In this document: in pieces, positions 54,521-62,464 of the stretch
Position numbering within the stretch: the stretch's first letter is position 1
Layout: every line of letters starts with the position of its first letter
Assembly: GCA_963836375.1 (NCBI GenBank)
Contig: CAWIJK010000004.1
Span: 558,001-622,000 of the forward strand
Source: CAWIJK01 sp963836375
GTDB taxonomy: Bacteria > Actinomycetota > Acidimicrobiia > Acidimicrobiales > RAAP-2
DNA length: 64,000 nt
Direction of reading: 5' to 3'
Translations under genes and position numbers: made by a program
Notes under the pieces: generated by a model
Told to the model about the DNA's origin: nothing
Databases searched by the model: none
The model's input: the letters and a program-made list of their open reading frames with translations, nothing else

Positions 54521-54853
54521 TTTCTCTCCATCGATCGCGGGTCGCTGAGGCGCTCTCGACCGAGGGGTGGATATCAATGGAGGCGACCAGGCCAGAACGC
54601 TCGTATCGTCTTCCCATGGTCATGCGATCGGACCCCGCGCCCGGACCGGAGAGATGGCTGAACTGCCCGTCAAGCGGCCACCCCGAACATTCGGGTTGAT
54701 CCACGTGCAGCGGTCGACACGACGGGCTGGCCATCCGTTCAAGGACGATGGCGCTCCGCCGCGAAGGCGCCCGGCACCGACCAACGAACAAGAGCGGGTT
54801 CGGGCCGGAGACCCAGTCCCTGGGTCCGGCGAATTGGTCGGGAGACCGTCGGG

Positions 54854-56392
54854 GTGACCATGGACCGGGGGGGGAGCCTTCGAATCGGGATCATGTTCGT
54901 TGCGACGTTCCTCATGGTCGGCGGGTGGTCCAACGCCGGTGCAGCCGCTCCGGGCGGGCGGGCGCCTTCGGGATCCTGGCCCTACTCGAACGCCGACCTC
55001 GCCAACACCCGGGACGCGCCGAACGCGGGCATCTCGACGGCCAATGTCTCGACCCTGAGACAGGTCTGGACGTTCAAATTGACCGGATCAGGTGCGAAGC
55101 GGGACTCTTCCGGCTCGCTGGCGACGACGCCGATTGTGGAGAACGGCATCGTCTATTTCCAGGATCTGCATTCGAACGTGTACGCGCTCGTCCTGCGGAC
55201 CGGGGCCCTGAAATGGGAATACCACGTAAACGCTGCCTCGGACGGACCGAACGGTGTGGCAGTCGCCGACGGAAGGGTTTACGGGGAGTCCCCGAATTCA
55301 GCCTTTTCCCTGAACGCGGCGACCGGCAGAAGAATCTGGGTCAAGTATCTGCTCAGTCACGGTCACGGGTCGTTCGACATCCAGCCGCAAGTGGCCAACG
55401 GGCGGTTGTACTTGGCAACCACGGCGGGGAGCCTCCCCGGCGGCGGGATTCTCCTCGCCCTGAACGCGACGACTGGAGCCCTTCTCTGGAAATTCACCAC
55501 CGTGCCGGGTTGGGACAGCTGGGTCGCAGCTGCCGGAGGGGCATGGGAGACGCCGCTCGTGAGCGGGGACGGAACCGTCACATACGGGGTTGGAAATCCC
55601 TACCAGTCGACGGCATCGGCGATTGTGCATCCCTCGGGCCTCCTCTACACCGACAGCGAGGTGGACCTCGACGCAGCAACCGGACACTTGCGCTGGTACT
55701 ACCAGGCCCTCCCCGACGACTTTAAGGATTACGACCTGCAGGCTTCGCCGATCTCGGCGAGCATCAACGGGACGCCGGTGGTGATCGGTGCCGGCAAGAT
55801 GGGCTACGTCTACGCCATCGGTGCCCAGACTGGGACTCTCGTCTGGAAGACCCGCGTCGGCCAGCACAATGCCCACGACAATGATTCTTCCCTGGCCATG
55901 CAGCACCTGGAGCATCTATCGGCGCCCTATTCGATTCTTCCCGGAGGGCTCGGCGGTGTTCTGACCAACATGGCCGTTGCCGGCAACAGCCTGTACGTAG
56001 TCGTCTGCAACCTTCTCTTCACCGTCAAGAGCCTGAATCAGATCGTCGGGGTGAACGTCGCGTCAGACGCGAGCTCCGGTACCGGTGAGGTTGAAGCTCT
56101 CAATCTCGCCACCGGCAAAGTCGAATGGGACACAAAGGTGGCCCATTTGCCGCTCGGTGCGGCCACCGTGTCGAATGACCTTGTGTTCACCACGTTGTTC
56201 CCGGGTGAGCTCATCGCCCTGAACCGCATGACAGGGAAGCTCGTGTATCGACACACGTTGCCCACCTCGACGAACTCTCCGATCGCCGTTGCCGGCAATA
56301 CTGTCCTGATTCCGGCCGGCAGCCCGGTCTTCGGCCGAGCAGTTAGCGACCCCCAGTTGGTGGCATTGGCCCCTCTGCCCCCGTCACGTTGA
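54854..56392 (+). CDS. secreted PQQ-type beta-propeller protein
   Basis: 512 aa from GTG 54854 or the ATG at 54860. Signal peptide IGIMFVATFLMVGGWSNAGA. Eight-bladed quinoprotein fold with tryptophan-docking repeats (YALVLRTGALKWEYHV, LNATTGALLWKFTT, IGAQTGTLVWKTR, NLATGKVEWDTK, NRMTGKLVYRH) and a typical opening SWPYSNADLANTRDAPNAGI. Similar to PQQ-dependent alcohol dehydrogenases, but I do not see the adjacent-Cys disulfide or the full set of PQQ contacts, and no cytochrome domain. Could be a dehydrogenase or a BamB-like binding protein. Extracytoplasmic. Confidence 0.8.
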   Translation: MTMDRGGSLRIGIMFVATFLMVGGWSNAGAAAPGGRAPSGSWPYSNADLANTRDAPNAGISTANVSTLRQVWTFKLTGSGAKRDSSGSLATTPIVENGIVYFQDLHSNVYALVLRTGALKWEYHVNAASDGPNGVAVADGRVYGESPNSAFSLNAATGRRIWVKYLLSHGHGSFDIQPQVANGRLYLATTAGSLPGGGILLALNATTGALLWKFTTVPGWDSWVAAAGGAWETPLVSGDGTVTYGVGNPYQSTASAIVHPSGLLYTDSEVDLDAATGHLRWYYQALPDDFKDYDLQASPISASINGTPVVIGAGKMGYVYAIGAQTGTLVWKTRVGQHNAHDNDSSLAMQHLEHLSAPYSILPGGLGGVLTNMAVAGNSLYVVVCNLLFTVKSLNQIVGVNVASDASSGTGEVEALNLATGKVEWDTKVAHLPLGAATVSNDLVFTTLFPGELIALNRMTGKLVYRHTLPTSTNSPIAVAGNTVLIPAGSPVFGRAVSDPQLVALAPLPPSR

Positions 56393-56408
56393 AGGGTAGA
56401 TCAATGCC

Positions 56409-56438
56409 TTGACAGTTATATGTCTATCAGAGCATGCT
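56409..56438 (+). promoter_or_regulatory. promoter of the second ArsR-SRPBCC operon
   Basis: TTGACA at 56409-56414 and CATGCT at 56433-56438 with an 18-base spacer. The ATG at 56445 would be at or near the transcription start. Confidence 0.5.
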
Positions 56439-56444
56439 TAGGTC

Positions 56445-56771
56445 ATGAGCCTGGGCGCAACGATCGAGGTGATCGCCGAGCCGAGCCGTCGCCACATCCT
56501 CGACGAGCTCTGCAATGGGGAGCAGCCCGTGCATGCCCTTGTCGAGCGCTTGGCCATAAGCCAGCCTGCCGTCTCTAAGCACCTACGCGTCCTTCGCGAA
56601 GCGGGCCTGGTCAGAGCGCGGCCCGACGGCCAGCGACGCCTGTACAGCGTCTGCCCCGAGGCGCTCGTCGAGCTCGACACCTGGCTCGAGCCCTATCGCC
56701 AGATGTGGCGCAACAGCCTCGACAGGCTCGAGGCGCACATTGCTGAATCACAACCGACGAGGAGGAAGTGA
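56445..56771 (+). CDS. ArsR-family winged-helix repressor (second copy)
   Basis: 108 aa. VIAEPSRRHILDELCNGEQP, HTH in VHALVERLAISQPAVSKHLR, then VLREAGLVRARPDGQRRLYS as wing. The C-terminal RQMWRNSLDRLEAHIAES helix is typical of ArsR proteins paired with SRPBCC partners. No metal-binding Cys. It shares its stop with the start region of the SRPBCC gene. A similar pair lies at 7327-8123, but sequence and operator differ, so this is an independent pair and not a recent copy. Confidence 0.9.
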   Translation: MSLGATIEVIAEPSRRHILDELCNGEQPVHALVERLAISQPAVSKHLRVLREAGLVRARPDGQRRLYSVCPEALVELDTWLEPYRQMWRNSLDRLEAHIAESQPTRRK

Positions 56772-57280
56772 TGAGCGAAACCACGCTGGTCAGCGTGGGG
56801 AGCCGGGCGGTGCTGCGGTTCGAGCGCCACCTGCCCGGATCGGTCGAGGCCGTCTGGCAGGCCGTGACCGATCCAGAGGAGATGCGAGCCTGGTTCCCCA
56901 CCCGGATCGAGATCGACGAGTGGGCGGTCGGAGCCACGCTTACCCACCACTTCGACGAGCACGACATCGACGCGCTGCCGGGCACGGTGCTCGAGTGGGA
57001 CCCTCCTCGGAGACTGAGTTTCACCTGGGGTCCCGACACGATCAGCTTTGGTCTCACCGAAGCATCCGACGGCGGCACGACTTTCGTCCTGACCGAGGAG
57101 CTGAGCGCAAACCATGCGGCTCGCAACGCCGCTGGGTGGGACAGCTGCCTCGACCGGCTCCAGCTCGGCGCAGAGAAGGAATCCTGGAAGAAGCGCTTTG
57201 ATCGATATGTCGCTTCGTTTGAACCTGTCCTCGGTCATCAAGACGGACCGCCTGAAGGCGTCCAGGACCCCGACGCCTGA
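56771..57280 (+). CDS. SRPBCC-fold protein
   Basis: 169 aa from the ATG at 56771 (GGAGGA upstream; a GTG at 56768 is also possible), overlapping the ArsR stop. START-like fold: RFERHLPGSVEAVWQAVTDP, EEMRAWFPTRIEIDEWAVGA, LEWDPPRRLSFTWGPDTISF, GTTFVLTEELSANHAARNAA, GWDSCLDRLQLGAEKESWKK. Activator-of-Hsp90-like subgroup by pattern. Probably binds a hydrophobic small molecule; co-expressed with the repressor. Confidence 0.88.
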   Translation: MSETTLVSVGSRAVLRFERHLPGSVEAVWQAVTDPEEMRAWFPTRIEIDEWAVGATLTHHFDEHDIDALPGTVLEWDPPRRLSFTWGPDTISFGLTEASDGGTTFVLTEELSANHAARNAAGWDSCLDRLQLGAEKESWKKRFDRYVASFEPVLGHQDGPPEGVQDPDA

Positions 57281-57583
57281 ACCGCTATCGCCCTGACCGA
57301 GCCGGAAACAGTCGACGGGTTTGGAACCTGGAGGCGACTCTCGCCCATGCCGGCGTTGGTGGCAACCGAAGAGCGATCACGGCCGCTTGGCAGACATAAC
57401 GTCAGAAGTGTTGCCAGGACCTCGCAGCTCACTGGCGAGGGGGGGCGGGGGGAGCCGCCCCTCAGCATCCCGACGGCCGGGCACCTGACACATAGGCCGT
57501 CGTACAAACGCGAACGCCCAGAATCAGGTAGGTTGTCATCGGTCACCGACCCTTGGTCCCGGGCCCCTGAGGGAGGTCCACCG
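57281..57583. other. intergenic stretch
   Basis: Upstream region of the YVTN gene at 57584. GGGTTTGGAACCTGG near 57318 is a weak relative of the hairpin repeats. A GC-only hairpin (GGGGCGGGGGGAGCCGCCCC region) sits near 57440-57465. No gene seen. Confidence 0.45.
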
Positions 57584-59710
57584 ATGTTTCTGAATGAGAA
57601 GATGCCCCGTACCACGGCTGCTCTTCTGACGGTTGCCGCCGTGACGTTCCCGATTGCCTCTTCAGTCCTTCTCTTCGACAGCACTCCTGCCGAGGCGAAT
57701 GTGATCCCGCCAACCGCGTATGTGATCGACCAAGGCATCGCCAGCGTGACTCCGATCGCCACCGCCACGAACACACCTGGGACTCCGATCAGCGTAGGTC
57801 TACAGCCGGCCGCGGGCGCTATCACGCCCAACGGACAGACCGTTTACGTGACGAACTTCAATGGCGCTTCCGTGACCCCGATCGCCACGGCAACCAACAC
57901 CCCCGGTGCCCCGATCAGCGTTGGCCATGAGCCCTACGGCATCGCCATCACCCCGAATGGACAGACCGCCTACGTCGTGAATTACGGGGATGGCACCGTG
58001 ACCCCTATCGCCACGGCCACCAACACTCCGGGGACCCCGATCAACGTGGGAACGGGTCCCGCCGGCATCGCCATCACCCCGAATGGACAGACCGCGTACG
58101 TCGCGAATTCCATCAGCGGCACGGTGACTCCCATCGACGTGGCAACAAACACCCCCGGGATGCCAATCACAGTCGGGGCCTACCCCTATCTCCTGGCGAT
58201 CACGCCCAATGGACAGACCGCGTATGTCACCAACTATGGGACCCTCGGAACCGGCGACACGGTTACTCCGATCGCCACGGCCACCAACACCCCCGGGACC
58301 CCGATCACGGTCGGCAGCGGCCCCTACGGCATCGCCATGACCCCGAATGGACAGACCGTTTACGTCGGCAGCTGGGACAACGGCACCGGCACCTCTGTGA
58401 CCCCTGTTGCCACGGCCACCAACACGGCCGGAACCCCGATCACGGTCGGAAGTGCCCCATACGGCCTCGCCATCACCCCGGACGGGAAGACGCTGTACGT
58501 CGCGAACGAGAGTGCCGCATCCGTGACCCCGGTCGATCTGGCCACCAACACCGCGGGGACGCCGATCTCCGTCGGATCTGAACCCTCTGACATCACCGTC
58601 ACGCCCGACCAGGCCCCGACGGCTGCCTTCACGGCCACCGCGGGGACCCCGGGCAACCCCACCACCTTCAACGCCTCGGCCTCGAGCTCGCCGGTGGGCT
58701 CGGTCGCCTCCTACGGCTGGAACTTCGGTGACGGGAGCACGGCGACCACCACCTCGGCCACCACCACCCACACCTACGCCGCCTCGGGCACCTACCAGGT
58801 GACCCTGACCGTGACCAACACCCAGGGGACCTCGACGGCCCAGACCTTCAGCGGCCGGACGGTGTCGAACAACGGGGGCCCCTCGGCCACGGTCACCCAG
58901 GCGGTGTCCACCGCCGGCTACGACCTGGCCGGCTCCGACGGCGGGGTCTTCGTCTTCCCTGTCGGCCAGGCCTCGGGCTTCTTCGGCTCACTGCCCGGCC
59001 TCGGGGTCAAGGTGAACAACATCGTGGGCATCGTGCCCACCAACAACTTCACCGGCTACAACCTGGTGGGTTCCGACGGCGGGGTCTTCGTCTTCCCGGT
59101 CGGCCAGTCGGCCGGGTTCTTCGGGTCCCTGCCCGGCCTCAAGGTGAGCGTCAACAACATCGTGGGCATCGTGCCCACCAACAACTACCAGGGCTATGAC
59201 CTGGTGGGTTCGGACGGCGGGGTCTTCGTCTTCCCGGTCGGCCAGTCCGCCGGCTTCTACGGCTCGTTGCCCTCGATGAACGTCCACGTGAGCGACATCG
59301 TGGGGATCGTGGCCAGCCCCGGGGGCGGGGGCTACTTCCTGGTCGGAAAGGACGGCGGGGTCTTCACCTTCGGCAATGCGCCGTTCCTCGGCTCACTGCC
59401 CGGGATCGGGGTCGCCGTCAACGACATCACCGGGATCGCCTCGACCCCCGACGGCCAGGGCTACTACGTCGTCGGGGCCAACGGGGCCGTCTACGCCTTC
59501 GGTGACGCCACCTCCCACGGGTCGCTGCCCGGACTCGGGGTCACGGTGTCGGACATCGTGTCGATCGTGCCCACCCCCGACGGCGGGGGCTACTGGCTGA
59601 TCGGTTCTGACGGGGGGGTCTTCGCCTTCGGCGACGCCACCTCCCAGGGGTCGCTGCCCGGGGTGGGCGTCCACGTCACCAACGTGGTCGGGGCGGTGCC
59701 CACGGGGTAG
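57584..59710 (+). CDS. secreted YVTN beta-propeller / PKD protein with six C-terminal repeats (paralogue F)
   Basis: 708 aa from the ATG at 57584 (GAGGGAGGTCCACCG upstream). Signal peptide AALLTVAAVTFPIASSVLLF...AEAN. About nine YVTN blades (ITPNGQTAYVVNYGDGTVTP type), PKD domain (YGWNFGDGSTATTT, YQVTLTVTNTQGTST), then the six-repeat GSDGGVF module with the same order of repeat types as paralogues B, C and D. The PKD plus C-terminal DNA is very close to that of paralogue C (12487-14610) while the propeller DNA is not, again pointing to exchange limited to the 3' half. Exported, no anchor. Confidence 0.9.
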   Translation: MFLNEKMPRTTAALLTVAAVTFPIASSVLLFDSTPAEANVIPPTAYVIDQGIASVTPIATATNTPGTPISVGLQPAAGAITPNGQTVYVTNFNGASVTPIATATNTPGAPISVGHEPYGIAITPNGQTAYVVNYGDGTVTPIATATNTPGTPINVGTGPAGIAITPNGQTAYVANSISGTVTPIDVATNTPGMPITVGAYPYLLAITPNGQTAYVTNYGTLGTGDTVTPIATATNTPGTPITVGSGPYGIAMTPNGQTVYVGSWDNGTGTSVTPVATATNTAGTPITVGSAPYGLAITPDGKTLYVANESAASVTPVDLATNTAGTPISVGSEPSDITVTPDQAPTAAFTATAGTPGNPTTFNASASSSPVGSVASYGWNFGDGSTATTTSATTTHTYAASGTYQVTLTVTNTQGTSTAQTFSGRTVSNNGGPSATVTQAVSTAGYDLAGSDGGVFVFPVGQASGFFGSLPGLGVKVNNIVGIVPTNNFTGYNLVGSDGGVFVFPVGQSAGFFGSLPGLKVSVNNIVGIVPTNNYQGYDLVGSDGGVFVFPVGQSAGFYGSLPSMNVHVSDIVGIVASPGGGGYFLVGKDGGVFTFGNAPFLGSLPGIGVAVNDITGIASTPDGQGYYVVGANGAVYAFGDATSHGSLPGLGVTVSDIVSIVPTPDGGGYWLIGSDGGVFAFGDATSQGSLPGVGVHVTNVVGAVPTG

Positions 59711-59853
59711 GTAGGCACTCCCGGTGGACCTGACGCCGGATGGAGAGCGGCGAGAGCAGCCGGCCGCCACCCAAGGGCGGCTTCTGAGGGATGGCCCGAG
59801 GATGCCAAACCTCCCGCCGGGCATACCCCGCTCAACTGACGTGGCGTGATGGC

Positions 59854-60393
59854 CTATCGCAGCAGGAGGGCAGCAACCCGGTTGTAGCGCGGGTCCTCGT
59901 CGCCCACGATACGAGCTACCCACCGCAGCACTTCGGCCGCGTTGATATCCGCATTCGCTACGACCATCGCGTCGATGTCGACCCAGTCCTTCGGACGATT
60001 GAAGACAGCTTTGCAGACAATGAGGTGGTCAACCGAGAGGATCGGAATCGTCCTGTCGCCGAACGGTACCGAGTGTCGAGCCGCACCGGCCGCCTCGTGG
60101 AAGGCGTCGTAGGAGAAGAAGAGGTCGATTGGTGTGTCATCCCACATGACCCGGACCTGGCCGTCTCGATCGACGATTGCGGCGATGGAGGGATCGTCGG
60201 CACCTGCACCGAGCCGGACGAGCGGGGCGGCGACTTCGGGGAACCGCGCCGCCGGCACGAACACGTTGAGATCGATGTCGATCGTCGCCCTCGGCTCAGC
60301 GTAATAGGCCAGGGCCAGCGCACCCCCGAAGGCGTGGGGGATCCCCGACAGGGCGTCCTCGATCGCCAGCACCCGCTGGGCCAGCGTCAACAT
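59854..60393 (-). CDS. nucleotidyltransferase-fold protein (AbiEii/MNT-like)
   Basis: 179 aa. NTase motif GGALALAYYAEPRATIDIDL, where the DID pair would bind metal, followed by NVFVPAARFPEVAAPLVRLG, then DDTPIDLFFSYDAFHEAAG and ILSVDHLIVCKAVFNRPKDW, VDIDAMVVAN. This matches nucleotidyltransferase-like toxins of the AbiEii class and related DUF6036-type proteins. Start overlaps the XRE gene stop by 7 bases. Likely the toxin half of a pair. Confidence 0.8.
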   Translation of the reverse strand: MLTLAQRVLAIEDALSGIPHAFGGALALAYYAEPRATIDIDLNVFVPAARFPEVAAPLVRLGAGADDPSIAAIVDRDGQVRVMWDDTPIDLFFSYDAFHEAAGAARHSVPFGDRTIPILSVDHLIVCKAVFNRPKDWVDIDAMVVANADINAAEVLRWVARIVGDEDPRYNRVAALLLR

Positions 60394-60725
60394 GGGCGCC
60401 TCGACACCAGCCGCGGTGCCGTCAGCACCCTGGTCCGGCGGCGGACCGGGATGGCGTCAGCCAGTGTCAGAACGTCGAGCAGCCGGCGGGCGTGCTCCCG
60501 GGCGTCGGCAGCAGGGGGCTGGTCCGGGCCGGGGAGCACCGCGGCCACCTGCAACCGCTCGCCCCCGGCCTCGACGAGTTTCCGCAGTGTCTCGAGGGTG
60601 GGGTCTCGGCGCCCATGTTCGTACGCCGAGATGACGGGCTGGGACGTGCCCGCCCGACGGGCCAACTCGGCCTGGGTCAGCCCCTGTCGCTGCCGCGAGG
60701 CCCGGATGACGCCTGCCGCCTTCAC
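60387..60725 (-). CDS. XRE-family HTH regulator (probable antitoxin)
   Basis: 112 aa, GTG at 60725. Canonical lambda-repressor HTH: IRASRQRQGLTQAELARRAG, TSQPVISAYEHGRRDPTLET, LRKLVEAGGERLQVAAVLPG. The C-terminal 45 residues (REHARRLLDVLTLADAIPVR) may bind the partner. Overlaps the nucleotidyltransferase gene, and a TATACT -10 lies 6 bases before its start. Typical toxin-antitoxin layout with antitoxin first. Confidence 0.85.
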   Translation of the reverse strand: MKAAGVIRASRQRQGLTQAELARRAGTSQPVISAYEHGRRDPTLETLRKLVEAGGERLQVAAVLPGPDQPPAADAREHARRLLDVLTLADAIPVRRRTRVLTAPRLVSRRPC

Positions 60726-60731
60726 GACCTC

Positions 60732-60737
60732 AGTATA
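60732..60737 (-). promoter_or_regulatory. -10 box of the XRE/NTase operon
   Basis: TATACT on the minus strand, 6 bases before the GTG: leaderless. Confidence 0.5.
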
Positions 60738-60789
60738 TCGGATCGTCTATGTACCCGACGACGACCGGCTGGGCGTCGGGTCGGTCAGG

Positions 60790-60813
60790 GGCCCGGCTTT
60801 GGAGGACCCGAAG
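60790..60813 (+). repeat. intergenic hairpin repeat 15 (left arm weak)
   Basis: GGAGG-ACCCGAAG; 36 bases before repeat 16. Confidence 0.4.
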
Positions 60814-60827
60814 GGTGGCCAGCCCTG

Positions 60828-60850
60828 CCTTCGGATTCTGGACCCGAAGG
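60828..60850 (+). repeat. intergenic hairpin repeat 16
   Basis: CCTTCGG-ATTCTGGAC-CCGAAGG: 7-bp perfect stem. Confidence 0.6.
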
Positions 60851-61076
60851 CGAGTCGCTCCACCAACGGACCAGAAGACGGCCCTCCTGAAAGCTCCAAC
60901 CCTGAATGTCCCCAGGGCTACGCCCATCGAAGACGCGCACAGCGAATCCGCCGCCTGGCGAGATGGGCGGGTATCCCCTCCCGGAAGCGTCAGCCGGTCG
61001 CGAGGCCTTTGGTGATCGCCTCGGCCCGGGTCGTCCCCGATCATCGAGCCTTAGACCAGATAGCGTCCATCGCATA

Positions 61077-61694
61077 ATGGCGGCGCAAAGCGTCAAAGGC
61101 TTGGCGGTGATACTCGGAGCCCTCATAGCCGTTGCGTTCACAGCCGGCGGCGCCTCATCTGCGGCGAACCGGCCTAGCGGGGCCACAACGTCCCGACCGA
61201 GTACGACATCCGGCTTGAAACAACCGGCCCCCCAGTCTGCTCGACCCACGGTTGCACCATGTGCCGCATCGATGACCGCCATCGCGGACGGCACCTTTGC
61301 CTACGTAGAACCAGGCCAGTTGTTCTCTCCCGCCACCGGCGCGCCCACACCACGAGCCGCACTCCAGGGAATGAAGGAGATCGCACGGCATGGTCTGATC
61401 GCTGTGTGTCCCTACATCAACAGTGTCGCTGCGTCACAGATCGTCCAGGTGCTTGGAGCAGTCGTCGGCACGCCCCTCCCCACTGCAGCAGTCACCCAGC
61501 TCCTGCACGGTACGAAGAGCGCTCCGGGCGAAGTGCTCACCATCAAGTCGCTCTCCTGTGGGAAGACGTCGTGTAGCGGAAGCGTCACCATTACCAATTC
61601 AACCGGTGGATCGAGTACGGGAGCCGCCGGGACCACGAGAATCAACTCGCGTTGGTTCGTCACCACTTACATGACGACAACTGCAAGCAACTGA
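61077..61694 (+). CDS. small secreted protein
   Basis: 205 aa from the ATG at 61077. Signal peptide VKGLAVILGALIAVAFTAGG..SAA, then a Ser/Thr/Pro linker and a compact domain with four Cys (VAPCAASM, LIAVCPYI, LSCGKTSCSG). The start is not preceded by a ribosome-binding site; TAGCGT about ten bases before could be a -10 for a leaderless transcript. The frame is open back to 60906, but that part overlaps the hairpin-repeat spacer. Extracytoplasmic, unrecognised domain. Confidence 0.65.
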   Translation: MAAQSVKGLAVILGALIAVAFTAGGASSAANRPSGATTSRPSTTSGLKQPAPQSARPTVAPCAASMTAIADGTFAYVEPGQLFSPATGAPTPRAALQGMKEIARHGLIAVCPYINSVAASQIVQVLGAVVGTPLPTAAVTQLLHGTKSAPGEVLTIKSLSCGKTSCSGSVTITNSTGGSSTGAAGTTRINSRWFVTTYMTTTASN

Positions 61695-62099
61695 GACACT
61701 CTGCTCCATAAACGCGAACGACCCCTTGCCAGAGGCCATTCGGGCGAAACTGGAACAGGGGATCTGACCTTGTCGAAGAACCAATGGCCCTATCGTGCGT
61801 CAATCAAACCGGCGGCGGGATGAGGACACGTCCGAAGCCGACGGCTCGCGACCCGGCCTCGATGTCCGGGCGAACCGTAGGGTCATCGCATGCTCGACAC
61901 TCTGGGCCGAGGGCAGCTTCGTTGGCCTGCCTGGTGAACCCGCCCCCGGCTGCCGGACTGATCCGGAAGGGTACCCACGAGATGTCATGATGATGTGGGA
62001 CTTGAACCCGGATTGGACATCGGACTGTTGAGTCCTCAGGCGGGCCCCGGCCAGTTCCCTGCAACCGGCGTTCGAGCTGACATTTTGGTAATTTGCCGG
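61695..62099. other. intergenic stretch with tRNA-like fragment
   Basis: Holds the tRNA-like fragment at 61996-62040; otherwise nothing recognised. Confidence 0.5.
61996..62040 (-). pseudogene. tRNA-like 3' fragment
   Basis: On the minus strand a T arm with canonical loop TTCAAGT is flanked by GGG/CCC pairs, preceded by a stem-loop around ACTCAACAGT in the place of an anticodon arm. Outer T-stem pairs are lost and there is no D arm. A decayed tRNA or chance resemblance. Confidence 0.35.
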
Positions 62100-62106
62100 G
62101 CATCGA

Positions 62107-62372
62107 CCCATAGGGGGTTTGCGATGCACGTGGTCGGGGCCAATGGTGCCGTGTACGCCTTCGGGGGCGCCACCTCCCACGGGTCCCTCCCCGGTCTCGG
62201 GGTCACGGTCTCCAACATCATCTCGATCGTCACCACCCCCGACGCCGGGGGCTACTGGCTGATCGGCTCCGACAGCGGGGACTTCGCCTTCAATGACGCC
62301 ACCTCCCAGGGATCACTGCCCGGGGTGGGGTTCCACGTCACCAACGTGGCTGGGGGCGGTGCCCACCGGGTG
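62107..62372 (+). pseudogene. truncated, frameshifted copy of the YVTN C-terminal module
   Basis: Reads VVGANGAVYAFGGATSHGSL, GVTVSNIISIVTTPDAGGYW, LIGSDSGDFAFNDATSQGSL, matching the last two repeats of the YVTN proteins. One extra G near the end (GTGGCTGGGGGCGGTG against GTGGTCGGGGCGGTG in intact genes) shifts the frame, so VVGAVPTG-stop becomes VAGGGAHRV. No propeller or PKD part precedes it. Confidence 0.8.
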
Positions 62373-62464
62373 AGTCGAGTCACGCGGCGGTTCCGGCAGG
62401 ACAACTCCCGAACTCGGAGGTAGTGCCAAGGGCTTTCACTCGGATTCGGTACGTACGCACGGCG

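Larger units (their letters stand above)
54025..54853. other. long spacer downstream of the SARP gene
   Basis: Holds the phased repeats (54149-54187), a possible short ORF (54238-54452), and a nested hairpin (54472-54520). No standard gene is convincing. Confidence 0.5.

Noticed and set aside
57440..57580. Riboswitch upstream of the YVTN gene at 57584
   Set aside because: There is a GC hairpin, but none of the conserved cores I know (c-di-GMP, ydaO/c-di-AMP, cobalamin) is present.
8269..60850. CRISPR array or integron attC sites
   Set aside because: The palindromes are dispersed over more than 50 kb, spacing is irregular, there are no cas or integrase genes, and the attC core sequences are absent.
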